A stretch of 64,000 nucleotides of DNA, taken from the NCBI RefSeq assembly GCF_002099425.1, contig NW_018344004.1, forward strand, positions 1,151,501 to 1,215,500, given 5' to 3'. Source of the DNA: Phascolarctos cinereus. Lineage: Eukaryota > Chordata > Mammalia > Diprotodontia > Phascolarctidae. The notes beneath the pieces were generated by a model. It saw nothing but the letters and a program-made list of their open reading frames with translations. It had not been told where the DNA came from and ran no database searches. The position numbers and the translations under genes were made by a program. Of the stretch, positions 52,785-63,119 are shown piece by piece. Numbering within the stretch: the first letter of the stretch is position 1; every line of letters begins with the position of its first letter.

Positions 52785-52945
52785 GGTCTCAAATCTAGCA
52801 TCAGGTGGCCTAGGCAAGCAAAGTAACTTCTCAATATCACAGGAAATTTTCTAAGACCATCAATTTCAGAATAGTTAGGAAGCTTCATTGGTAGAGGGAG
52901 TTTCTCCTTTATTGGTAAGGGTACCTTATACCAATTAAATAAAAA
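52785..52945 (+). mobile_element. Marsupial SINE, second family, 3' part
   Basis: CAGGAAATTTTCTAAGACCA, TTCATTGGTAGAGGGAGTTT, CTCCTTTATTGGTAAGGG and ACCTTATACCAATTAAAT match the tail of the element at 2083-2322 more completely than that copy does. The tRNA-like head is lost or unrecognisable. Confidence 0.75.
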
Positions 52946-52954
52946 AAGTCTGCA

Positions 52955-54360
52955 GGAAAAGTCAGGAAAAAAGTAAAATTAAAAATGACAAAATGTATTA
53001 AATATCAAGAAGTTGATTGACCAAAACACCAACAGTACTTTTTTGAAACAGGGAAATATGAAATGATCTTTACAGAAATTAAGAAATAGTTAGATGATTA
53101 GAAAATATATTAAATGTGCTTGGTTAGGGTGAGCCATCAAAATTGTGAATGTACTACCTCAATTAATATATAAATTAAATTTCACACTGATCAAAATATC
53201 AACTGTTTAATTTATAAAATTATATAATGTAACAATAACATTAATCTAGAAGAGCAAAAAGTTGAGAACCAAAGGAAATTATGAAAAATAAAAAATAAGT
53301 AAGGAGGACTTTCATGCCCATATCTCAAATTATAATATATAATATTAATTAACAAGATTACTTCAAATGCAAAAGAATAGGTGAGTGGAGTAAATTAGAT
53401 AAGTTAGAACTAGCATATACAGCATTCTAGTGTTCAATGAACCTAAGATCACAAAATACTAGGTCATGTATTCATTATTTAGCAACTTTTTTGGGGGGGA
53501 GAAATGTATAGTAGTTTGATGGAAAATGAGAATTTATTAACATTAGCAATATCCCATACAATAGATTCCAAATAATACAGTTGCTTAAATATGGGCAAAA
53601 TCCCATTTGAAAAAACAAAACAAAACACTGAAGGGCAAAAAAAATCTAAACCTTTTACAACCATGGAGAGCAGATGCATTCTTACCACACCACAATAGAG
53701 CAAAGGATAAGAACAGGCAGTTTTCAGAAGAAGAAATCAAAGATACTAATAGTCATATAAAAATGCTTGAAATGCAAACTAAAACAACTCTTAGGCAACA
53801 CCTTATACTTATCAGACAGGCTAACATGACAGAAAAGGAAAATGACAATTGCTGGAGGACACATGGAAAAATAGAGAGGCTCAGGCACTGTAGGTAGAAT
53901 TGTGAACTGATCCAATCACTCTGGAAAACAATTTGGAACTATGTCCAAAAGGCTATAAAACTGCATACCTTTCAACCCAGTAATACTACTACTGGGTCTG
54001 TATCTCAAAGAAGTAAAAGGAAGAGGAAAAGGACTCACGTGCGCAAAAATATTTATAGCAGCTGTTTTGTGGTGGCAAAGAATCAGAAATTGATGGGATG
54101 CCCATCAGGGAATGGCTGAAGAACTTATGGTAAATCACTGTGATGGAATACTGTTATGCTCTAAGAAATGATGAGTAGGATGGCTTCAGAAAAGCTTAGG
54201 AAGAACCATATGAACTGATACAAAATGATGTGAGCAGAACCAGGAGAATATTGTACAGACTAGCAGCAATATTGTAAAAATGATCAACTGTGAAAGCTAT
54301 TCTGATCAACACAACAATCTAAGACAATTCTAATGGACACATGATGAAAAATGCTCTTCA
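52955..54360 (+). mobile_element. L1 LINE ORF2 3' half, truncated at both ends
   Basis: AATATGAAATGATCTTTACA, AATCTAGAAGAGCAAAAAGT, CAGGCAGTTTTCAGAAGAAG, ATGCAAACTAAAACAACTCT, TTGTGAACTGATCCAATCAC, TACTACTACTGGGTCTGTAT, TGTTTTGTGGTGGCAAAGAA and GAATACTGTTATGCTCTAAG in order. The domains run from the late reverse transcriptase to near the end of ORF2; the 3' untranslated end is missing. Many breaks. Confidence 0.92.
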
Positions 54361-54388
54361 TAATAACATTTTCTCCCCAGGTAGGTGC
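54361..54388 (-). mobile_element. MIR SINE, reverse, left part (continues at 54999)
   Basis: AATAACATTTTCTCCCCAGG then TAGGTGC. After removing the LTR, the sequence AGGTAGGTGCTATTATTATT is a continuous MIR core. Confidence 0.7.
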
Positions 54389-54998
54389 TGATGGGGTGTA
54401 GGCCCAAGCTGAGATCTTCGCCCCTTGCCCCAAAGGGAATCTGACCCCCATTTGTCTACAGGCCCCAGCCCCTCATCTCCCTTTGAAAGCCTTAGCCCTA
54501 CCTTTTAATCTTATTCGGATGCTCCTTTGCCCCTTGCCCTAAAAAGAATCTGGCTCCCATTTTAGGTTCCTTATCGACTCCCCTTGTCCACTCCCCTTAT
54601 CTTCCTTTGAAAGCCCTAGCCCCACCTTTTTGACCTTATTCAGATGCCTTCCAGTTCCCTTCATTATCTATTCCCATTGTCTATTCAATCTTGCAGACCT
54701 TCCAATCGGAATTCTTACCTAGACCCTTTTCCCAGCTCCCTCCTCTGGCCACCCAAAGTTATTTTATTGTATATAAGATCTACCCTGACCCCCATTCTGA
54801 TGCTGAGAATGTCATGCCCAAGAGGCTGAGACTTTCTCATGCCCACTCATCCTTTATGGGTGTCACCTGGCCTATATGTTTTATCGCTAATAAACTTTTT
54901 CTCTGGCTGGAAGAAGATCTGAGTTGAATTCAGACAAGGCCCGGCATCACAATTTTGGGGGTTCCCAGCAGCACCCCACAAACCTCTAGACCTCTTCA
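54389..54998 (+). mobile_element. Solo LTR of an endogenous retrovirus, looks whole
   Basis: 610 bp beginning TGATGGGGTG and ending CCTCTTCA, with the 5-bp duplication GGTGC at 54384-54388 and 54999-55003. U3 carries a direct repeat of about 110 bp, a TATA-type box (TATATAAGATC, about 54771) and an AATAAA signal at 54889-54894, followed by a U5 of about 100 bp. No internal region is present. The 5-bp duplication, readable motifs and insertion inside a MIR indicate a fossil younger than its surroundings. The class is not certain. Confidence 0.9.
54419..54655 (+). repeat. Direct duplication within the LTR U3
   Basis: Two units of about 110-120 bp, each with GCCCCTTGCCC, an AATCTG step, CTCCCTTTGAAAGCC (or CTTCCTTTGAAAGCCC), a TAGCCC step, ACCTTTT and CTTATTC-GATGC. 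Direct repeats in U3 are often enhancers in retroviral LTRs; that role is inferred here. Confidence 0.85.
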
Positions 54999-55140
54999 GG
55001 TGCTATTATTATTCTCATTTGGAAGGCGATAAAATAGAAGCAGACAAAGGTTAAGTGACTTGACCAGGTTTACACAGCTAGTAAACGTTTTAGGTTGGAT
55101 ATGAACTCTGGGACCAGAGTTCTATCCACTATGCCCGCTT
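54999..55140 (-). mobile_element. MIR SINE, reverse, right part
   Basis: GGTGCTATTATTATTCTCAT, AGACAAAGGTTAAGTGACTT, GACCAGGTTTACACAGCTAG and ACCAGAGTTCTATCCACTAT. Confidence 0.85.
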
Positions 55141-55627
55141 AGATGTACTTTATACAGAGTCTCCTCAGGTAGATTCACTTTTGATTTTAAATCACCTTCT
55201 TTGGTGGTGGTGGTGTGTATTCTGAATACTTTATCCAAGAATAACTCTGTAAAAACAACAAAAAGTCTAAAGTCTTAGCATCTTAGCTCTAAGTTCCATC
55301 TTAAGAAACTCACTTGACTAGCAAGATCCAAATAAGTAGATATGCAATCCAGCTGGGAGCCAGAAAAAATAGAGACGGTATAAAAAACAGTGATGGATTT
55401 ATTATAAATATTTGTCTTCATCATTGGCCAGTAACTGAAAACATCTAGACAAAGGAAATGCAGGCCATACTTTGGGGAACTTTGATTTGCATTTTTATTT
55501 GGACAAAAAGAAAACCACTCTGGTGGTCTTAGCTTTAAGCATTGAAAAAAATCTGAAGTGGGAAGTCCCTTTCTGTGGATATTTTGAACTATTTTCCATC
55601 TAATGCCGTAAAGCTGTTAATTTTACT
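55141..55627. other. Unclassified sequence
   Basis: A short GGTGGT run at 55202-55215. Nothing else supported. Confidence 0.35.
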
Positions 55628-55725
55628 TTATATCTCTAGGTTTCAGTTTCCTCATCTGTACAATAAGAAGGTTGGATTAAGGCCCTTTTAACTCTAAGGA
55701 CCCTTTCTAACTCTTTATTTATGAG
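55628..55725 (+). mobile_element. MIR SINE, 3' half
   Basis: CTCTAGGTTTCAGTTTCCTC, ATCTGTACAATAAGAAGGTT, GGATTAAGGCCCTTTTAACT and CTAAGGACCC. Confidence 0.75.
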
Positions 55726-55763
55726 CCAACAAAATGTTGGATTATATAATGTAGAGTGTGAAA

Positions 55764-55953
55764 CACTGTGCTCTCAAACACTTCTGAGTACACCTGAACC
55801 AGATAAAATGTAATTGGGAAATATTTAAGAAGATAAACTAAAATAGAACATAGATAATGTTAATGTATGGTTTCTTAAGTCAATATGTAGCCAGCAGGGA
55901 TTCTTATGTATGGTTCAGTGGCCCCTTTCTTCTATCTGAGTTTGACACTAGTG
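55764..55953 (-). mobile_element. Non-autonomous hAT-like DNA element, family A, reverse
   Basis: CTGTGCTCTCAAACACTTCT at the left, GAACCAGATAAAATGTAATT, GGGAAATATTTAAG and CTGAGTTTGACACTAGTG at the right follow the same order as the reverse complement of 40472-40687. Ends are more eroded and no flank duplication was seen. Confidence 0.75.
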
Positions 55954-56243
55954 ATATAGATAATAAGTGCATTTGAAATTGATGGTCAATGTGGTCTTGC
56001 CTATCTAAGCCAGGGATATTGTGAGGCTCAAGCAAATAATGGATGTAAAGTTTCTTGTAAATCTTGTTAGTTAGCCTACAATTCCCATGCCTCCAGTTTG
56101 GTGATGATTTCCCTGAGCTTTCAATTGTATTATTGTTGAACTCAAGCAATGGTTACAGACCAATACCAGAGTATTCTGGTAAATATTTAAGAATCAGAAT
56201 AGGGATTGGGGGAGGGAAATGAATTCACACATTTTAAGTTTAA

Positions 56244-56360
56244 TCTGCATTAGTAATACTTTCTTAAGTCTAGACAGCCAACGAAAGAACAATTCAAGTC
56301 TTGATTAATAGCAGTGGCCCATTTTGAGAAGTAAATGCTCACACTAAAAATTTAACAATG
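56244..56360 (+). repeat. Unnamed dispersed repeat, copy 1
   Basis: Aligns with 63000-63119 over its whole length: TCTGCAT, then AAGTCTAGACA, a CAAC/GAC-AAA step, TCAAGTCTTGATT, and an end CACTAAAAATTTAACAAT. I do not recognise the family. Both copies lie in the repeat-poor right end of the window and have the same orientation. Confidence 0.7.
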
Positions 56361-58194
56361 GTCTTTCACTAGCTGTTTAGAGCTGGATCCAGGACTCCCT
56401 TGTACTAAGTCCCAACTACTTCACCTCTTAATACTATCAGTGATTTTTGAGGGTGGGGAGGGCTAAATGGGGAAAGGACTGAAACTTCTACATTTTCATG
56501 AGAAATGCTCTGCGCATTTTGAATATACCACAAGTTCATGTATCAGCATGTCTTTTAATCTGTTCTTTCTGCCAAGGAATTTTCCCTAAAGGGAATATAT
56601 TTGATTCTATATACCTTAAGTGAATCACCTGGTTCTTTTAGTAGAATGCTGTAAAATAATGTTCAAAAGACAAGTACATTTTCTGTTTCATAAATACAGA
56701 TTTTCCATAGACTAGTTATGATGTTGTAGTTGGGGGAGGTAGTATCATGAAAGGGTTCCTGTTGCCTCCTAGGGTAAAAGGAAGAAGAAAAGGAAGAAGG
56801 ATGAGGAGGAGAGGGAGGAGAAATTAAACTGAAAGCACAGAGAACTGTCATTTTTGAAGTCGTGGTCTATTTTCATGCCAGTATGTTGTCATATATGAAA
56901 TACCTCTTCTGACAAGATTCAAGCAATGTTTAATAACAGTGATTGAATAAAAGCCACAGTACAGTAACATAGAATGTGCGTGCAAAAGAAATTAAGAACA
57001 TCTGCTTTCTCTGAGAAGCAATTAGATATCAGGTTATAAGGTCCATGAATGTGCAGCTTACTGGGAAATGCCATTCTCTCTGCTGAATATTCCTTTGGTT
57101 GGGAGAGGGAACTAGCCTATAGACAGAAACACAAGCCAAAGTAACTGAAATTCTATAGTGCTTAATATTAGAGATCCTGAAAAATATGTTTTGCAATTAT
57201 AGCAAAAGTCACTCTGTAAATTTCAGAACATACCAGGAAATATGACTATGAATATAATTTAATTTCATTTGTAATGAATTCAGACCTATGGATTTCTTGG
57301 TTCAACTTCATAAAATTTTCTACTAATAGGACTTTTAAATTTGTGGTTTGACTGAAGGAAAGATTTTCAATGTTCTCCGAACACCCTTTATTCATCCTAA
57401 AGTGTTAACCTGAGTAGACAATTGTGTAATTAGGTTCCAGACACATCCTGAGAACACTCACAGGATGAATTAATAAATTTATGAACAGTAATACTTCAAT
57501 TGCCCTTACCTACAGCACAGCAAATTGATTGAGGTGGAGCCATTTTAGGACACCTACTATAACTCTGTGGGTGGCTTTTGAAAATGCACTACTTATTTAG
57601 CTCAGTTATAATAAAAAGGAAATGGATGTTGGGAAATGTAGTTTTGGAAGGCACCCTGAGGAAAGGAAGTCCAATAATTCTACTGTAACCTAGAGAAGAT
57701 CCAAAAGAAGAGGGCCATTCATCACTCATTCTAATTTGTAACAACAAACTAAAAGTTCCAACAAATTACTGCTCTCTTCTCCTCCTTCCACCCAATACAT
57801 ATTGCTGAAAGTCATTACTACTGTTAGGACTGTAAAAATAGCCACATTTGGTTTCTTTTTTTAAACTGTTGGTATGCCTCATTTTAAGAAAACTTGCTGA
57901 TCATTTAAAAAATAATCTACTTTTTGAATTTATATAAATTGGAGGTGATTGTTCACTTTAGAAAATAATTTTTAAAAAAAGAAAATAATTCAGGACAAGG
58001 TTCCTTCAAATATCATCACTTAAAAATGCCTTTTGAATAATGAACACCTTTTTTAGGATTGCAATCTATTTAGTGAAGTTAAGTGCTATTTCATTACCAG
58101 AATGGATGTCTGGAACACTCCACTTGAAATGTCCTTGCCATTAGACACTGAGCCCCAAATGACTACTCTCTGCGTCTGGTCACACAATTAAGTT
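56361..58194. other. Repeat-poor stretch with a possible conserved element at 57440-57660
   Basis: Only a GA-rich tract (about 56770-56822) stands out; the Ser/Pro-rich reverse frame across it is an artefact. The segment 57440-57660 is compositionally mixed and free of repeats, so it is a candidate for conservation. No exon signal. Confidence 0.4.
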
Positions 58195-58360
58195 AAAACC
58201 AACCTAGCTGTATTTTCACCTAATTCACAATTCTCCATCATGTCTTTAAGGAGAGCATGAAAGACATTGTCAAATGCTTTGTCAGAACCTGCAGAATTCT
58301 CCTACTTTACTCTTCTATTTACCTTGCTGAAAAAAGGAAATCATATCAGTCAATCTCTTC
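58195..58360 (-). mobile_element. Possible CR1/L3 LINE fragment, reverse
   Basis: ATCATGTCTTTAAGGAGAGC, ACATTGTCAAATGCTTTGTC and AAAAAAGGAAATCATATCAG resemble the reverse of the DFSKAFDT region of CR1/L3 reverse transcriptase (cons. GTCAAATGCTTTGCTGAAAT). Short and diverged. Confidence 0.5.
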
Positions 58361-58584
58361 TTTTAAAAGTGTTAAATTTTCTTCTTTTATTATTAACAAC
58401 TATCAACAATTTTGAGCATCTCAATATACAGGCAATGGGAGGGGGGAAGGATTGTATATAGAACCCCAAACTTTGATTGTATATTGCTCAGTTTCTCTGT
58501 CCTTCTGAACTACTTTATTCTGTGTGTAAATTACAGTAGCCCTTTAAGATAAGCATAAAAATGTGATGCTGTGTTTGTCCTTTT

Positions 58585-59300
58585 AAAATTTTTTATCAAC
58601 ACTTTTTTTGTATCAATAGGTAAATGCATTCCCACTTCCTAACCCTCTATCTTTCAAAAACAAATCCTACCATATAACACATAAAAAGAGTCATCAAGCA
58701 AAACACTTCTATACACTGGTTGTATCTGAAAATTCTGTACCACTAGTTTGTGACCTCACTGCCAAGGTGTGGGAAGCATGTTTCTTCATCAGTTTCCTGA
58801 AGTCAGGATCAGTTATTGCAATGAACAAGGTTTTAAGTCTTTCAAAGTTGTTTTGCTTTACATTATGGTAGTCATTCTACAAATGGTTTTCCTGGTTCTG
58901 CTCACTTCATTCTCCATTCATTCAGACAAGTCATCCCAGGTTTCTCTGAACTCATCAAATGTCTCATTTCTGATAGCACAAAAGCCACTCCCCAAATAAT
59001 GGGCATTTGTATTATTTCCAATTCTTTGATACAACCAAAAGTGCTGCTATAATTATTTTGGTACATATGGGTCCCTTTCAAGAACTCTGTTCATATTCTT
59101 TCAGGTACATTACTTGATATGTTATCCTTCTGAGTCGCTTTTCAGAATGATTGGACAAATCAAAACTCCACCACCAGTGAATTAGTGAGCCTATCCTTGC
59201 ATACCTCCTCCAACTATTGTCACTTGCCCTTTTGGGTCACTTTGGCAATCTAATAGGAGTGCATGATGACCTAGATTTGATGAAGTCATGAGAATTGTAG
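58585..59300 (-). mobile_element. Old L1 LINE 3' end, reverse
   Basis: TATCAACACTTTTTTTGTAT at the 3' end, then TTTCCTGGTTCTGCTCACTT, CATCCCAGGTTTCTCTGAAC, AATAATGGGCATTTGTATTA, CCAAAAGTGCTGCTATAATT and CAATCTAATAGGAGTGCATG. These mirror the 49.3-49.9 kb L1 at higher divergence, similar to the old L1 at 15-16 kb. Confidence 0.8.
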
Positions 59301-60177
59301 TGGTCACTGTTTCCCTTTCTCAGTGCTTAGAAACTATCTCTTATGTTCTAAAGCTTTGCCAAGAATAATAATAAAATACATTTGTCTATAGCTTGCATAC
59401 TCTGCCCTAAAATGAAAAATCAGAGTAATGTCTGCCCTTTCCTCATTCTACAATACATCTCACCTTCTCTGAGACCTCTCATGGAGCACCAATAGTAGCT
59501 CAGGCAGAATCATAACTTGTGTGGGCCAGTGGGGCTTTGGCCAGGTGCTGACATGGGAGAGGTCCTTTTTTTTGCAGGGAAGGGTATGGATATACTTTAT
59601 TTCCCTTGGCAGGTGGACCTTGAGAGAGAGTGAGGGTGAAAGGCAGGCCAGGAATGGACAAAGTGGAGGGAAAGATAGGACTCCCTCTCTGCCAGAGTAT
59701 CTGTTCCCGGAGGACTAGTAATTAGCACAGATACCATGCCCTAGGGTTCTTATTCTGCCTGATCACGTCCTGATCAATTGAAACCAATCACTGTTATGAA
59801 CCAGTGAACGTCTCATCCCTGATGTTCCAAGTTAGCAGAGATGAGGTTGGAGGGGTGAAGAGGACTGTTTTTTGTGGGCAATGACCCTGACCAAGAGCAT
59901 TTCCTCCTCCCTAGATAGGTATGGCTTATATTTATAGATTCCCAGAGATGTTAGAGCTCCCAGGACCAAGGTCCATAGAAGCACACCTCATCCCTAAAGA
60001 AGGACACTTTTGTTCGTAAGTATCTAGATCATTAATTTCTCCCTCTGTGGTGGCTCCTAATTTATAGAAGCACTCCAACCTCCCTTTGCCTCCACTATTT
60101 ACTCCCTCCCTCTAGCTTTCTCTTTTTAGTTTAAATTTCTCTTAATCAGATTTTTAAGATGCCAGACAAATAGGATA
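59301..60177. other. Unclassified block, locally GC-richer at 59520-59900
   Basis: A 65-codon forward frame (59521-59718) and GGGCCAGTGGGGCTTTGG-type composition differ from the AT-rich flanks. It could be an LTR or another old element, but no ends, polyadenylation signal or duplication were found. Confidence 0.35.
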
Positions 60178-60315
60178 ATAAAAACAGCCCTGGATTCTGG
60201 AACCTGAGGACCCTACTATGTAATTTGGGGCTGGTCAGTTTCCTCATCCATAAAATGAGGGACTTGGCCTAGGTGATCTCTAAGCTCTCTTCCAGCTCTA
60301 AATTGTATGATCCCC
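60178..60315 (+). mobile_element. MIR SINE, internally shortened
   Basis: CAGCCCTGGATTCTGGAACC, GTTTCCTCATCCATAAAATG, AGGGACTTGGCCTAGGTGAT, CTCTTCCAGCTCTAAATTGT. Part of the head-core junction is missing. Confidence 0.85.
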
Positions 60316-60782
60316 TATGTTTTAACCAGCCCTTGTTAGGTAAAAATATCATACCCTAAAGCGCCACATTCCTGTATTTTAAGTCATGCTCCAGAAATCC
60401 AGATTGCTTTCTCAGACATTTTCTTTTTGGCCAGCTATTCACTTCCCAAATATACCTTTCTTCTAAATCTACTCCATTCAATCAGCAAGTAGTTATGAAA
60501 ATATCATGTGGGAATACAGTCCTTTAGCTCTTTGTCTAGGATTTCATAATCCTTAGCAATCTTTTCTAGGTTCCTTCTGATGGTATCATTTGTTCCTGAT
60601 GAATCATAAGAAATGAATAGTGGGCATGGGATTGGATAAATATAAGGTGTGTTTGACTCTCTTTGACAGGGTAAGGCAGGTTACATTCTGCTTAGGCTTC
60701 AAGGGTATTCTGAGGGGTTTGTGGCTGATTTTTTTTCTCTATTGCCAATGGCTTTAGCCCTTGTTTACTGTGTTCCTTTGTT
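60316..60782. other. Unclassified sequence
   Basis: Nothing supported. Confidence 0.35.
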
Positions 60783-61065
60783 GTGTAGTGTTTAGAGTGC
60801 TGAACCTGGAGTCAGAGAGACCTGAGTTCAAATCTGACCTCAGGTATTTATTAGCTGTGTGACCCTGGCAAAGTCACTTGACCTCTTCCTGGCTCAGTTT
60901 TGTCATCTGTAAAATTAGGATAATAATAGCACCTATCTTCCAGAGCTGTTGTTGAGGATCAAGTGTGATAATAATTATAAAGCACTTAGCACAGTTACTG
61001 GCACATAGTAGGTGCTATATAAATGTTAGTTAATGGTAGCAGTAGTAAGTAGTAGTGGTAGTAAG
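60783..61065 (+). mobile_element. THER1-type SINE, full length, with TAG-repeat tail
   Basis: TGTAGTGTTTAGAGTGCTGA, GAGTCAGAGAGACCTGAGTT, CAAATCTGACCTCAGGTATT, AGCTGTGTGACCCTGGCAAA, AATAATAGCACCTATCTTCC, TTGTTGAGGATCAAGTGTGA, AAGCACTTAGCACAGTTACT, GTAGGTGCTATATAAATGTT and a tail of GTAGCAGTAGTAAGTAGTAG. One of the best-preserved copies here. Confidence 0.93.
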
Positions 61066-62309
61066 ACCTCAATACATGCAAACATCTCAGTTCCTACATA
61101 GAATGTGTCCCACAAAGGTCATGTCCAGATGTAGCATGAATGACAGATGAATCCAAATCTCCACTACTTCTGGGCTAGGGTGCTTTAGGTCACTTTCAAA
61201 GGTTGCTCCTTTCTTCTCATGCCATCCATGCTGCACTTGCTATGAAGACCAAACTCTGAACAATGGATTACTTAGGCATCCTCTAGACCTGACTCCATTC
61301 CCTTTACTGGCTGCCAAGATCTCTTGTCTTTTAATAGGGACAAGAGAGTATAAGTAAAGCAAACAAACCTTTTAGAATGCTTCCTCATCTAATCAACCAG
61401 CTTCATTTTCAACACTTGGCTAGCTAATCAGAACAAGTTATAGGATATCTACACGTGTTTCATAGTCTGCCTTTCCCAAGTATTTGTTACATATTATCAC
61501 AATGCTCATGAAAGCAAATCTCTACTATCTTCCGTGCAGAGAAACGTCATATTTTCCCTAGCATCCTTGTTTTAGAGGCATCATCTTAGGTACTCTGGGC
61601 ATGTGCTAATCCCCCATTGCATAAATTTTATGAGTTTCTCTACTGTATCCAAGATATATATCCAAAGGAAAAGAGCAGTTTACATCAGGTCTACAAATAT
61701 TTTCCTAAGTAATATTCAGAGAGTTGCCAACTGACATTACTCCTCTTCCTCTGACTACTGCTGGAGGAGCTCTCATTTGAGAGACCTAGTTGGTCCATAT
61801 CATCATTCCTGATTAATTGATTGGTTGAGTGATTGACCCGAAGCAAAATAAGTTGTTTCCTCCAGAGATGGCTCATTTGCCCCCTCTATAGGAAGAACTA
61901 TATGCTTATTACTTAGAACTAAATGTTCCGTTTCTCCTTCTCTTTCTCCAGGGTCATCCTTCTAACCTTCATAGCTCCTGATCTAGGTAAAAATTCATAT
62001 CTTGTCTTCACATCTATTTCTTCTTTGTTTCCAATTTAAAACACTTCTGTTCTTTCATGACTTCATTTCTTCTGACAACCTGACCAGTAGAGATGTATTT
62101 CTCTTGCCTTTCTTTTCACTTCACCCCAAAGTTCTGCTTATATTGTGTGCATCTGAAGGTTTTGTTTTGTATGACAGAAACACAATAGACTACTTTCAGA
62201 AGTTTCAAGATTTTCCTTGGATCCCTAAGCTCCACCTACTTAAACCAAGATTCGTGATTCTTTATCTTCTTTTGGGTAGCTTTCTTGATTAACTCTTATG
62301 ATTAACAAG
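61066..62309. other. Unclassified sequence
   Basis: About 1.2 kb with no repeat that I can name. The 96-codon forward frame at 62002-62292 is Phe/Leu-rich without motifs; it may be upstream L2 sequence but is not convincing. Confidence 0.4.
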
Positions 62310-62450
62310 TATAACCTGTGCATATTGTCTCAACTATTAGAACATAAAGTCTTTGAGGGCAAGAACTGTTTCATTTTTGCTTTGCATTCCCAGTACTTAG
62401 CACAATACCTAGCACATTTCAAATGCTTAATTAGTGATGGTTTATTGATT
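62310..62450 (+). mobile_element. L2 LINE 3' tail
   Basis: ATTAGAACATAAAGTCTTTG, AGGGCAAGAACTGTTTCATT, GCATTCCCAGTACTTAGCAC, AATACCTAGCACATTTCAAA and TGGTTTATTGATT. Confidence 0.85.
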
Positions 62451-62999
62451 GCCTATTCCTTGCTTTGAGGTCCCAGTCTCTGGGATGTTCATGGTCAAGG
62501 CTTACTTTAATTTCAATACAATATGTTCAGTTAATTTTAATTGGCAGTTGGCATATTCCTATTCCATCACACCTTAATATGGAAACAAGCAATCTAATTT
62601 CCAGGGAGAAATATAACCAGCCAGTGAGATTTATTCACTTTCTTATTATTATTAGTTTTGGGTTTTTTGCTTTTGAACTCCTGATATCTCCCTATATTTT
62701 TCCATTCATTAGAGTATTTCTCTGACACTCTACATGGCTGAGGATGGGGATAAGAGTGAATTAATTTAGCAGAGAATTTATGTAATCCAAATGCATATAA
62801 TGTACAAGACACAAGCATACAGAAACAAAAGAATCTGGTTCCCAAGTATAAATCTAATGTCTAAAGTCAAAGGTTCCTAATGTTTTGGGTGGCTATGACT
62901 GAAAATTATATTCCAGCTTCAAGCAGGGGTGCTGTTAGATGTTTAATAATTGGTTCTCCAGAAAAAAACATGTATACCCAAAACACTTTTAAATATTGG
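62451..62999. other. Unclassified sequence
   Basis: Frames of 83-86 codons on both strands (62465-62845) lack motifs. Nothing else supported. Confidence 0.35.
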
Positions 63000-63119
63000 T
63001 CTGCATAATTATTATCATTTTTCCATCACTTTTTAAAGTCTAGACAATTGACAAAACAATAAATCAAGTCCTGATTTTCAGTGTTTGCTCAGGTGTAAAT
63101 ACACTGAAAATTTAACAAT
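63000..63119 (+). repeat. Unnamed dispersed repeat, copy 2
   Basis: Partner of 56244-56360: TCTGCATAATTATTATC, AAAGTCTAGACAATTGAC, AAATCAAGTCCTGATTTTCA, GTGTTTGCTCAGGTGTAAAT, ACACTGAAAATTTAACAATC. About two thirds of positions appear to match by eye. Confidence 0.7.

Noticed and set aside
54950-54975. Primer-binding site after the LTR (TTTTGGGGGTTCCCAGCAGC resembles a proline-type site)
   Set aside because: The flanking GGTGC duplication places this inside U5; there is no internal retroviral region after it.
59520-59900. Locally GC-richer block as a CpG island or promoter
   Set aside because: CpG dinucleotides are few and there is no associated exon or start signal.
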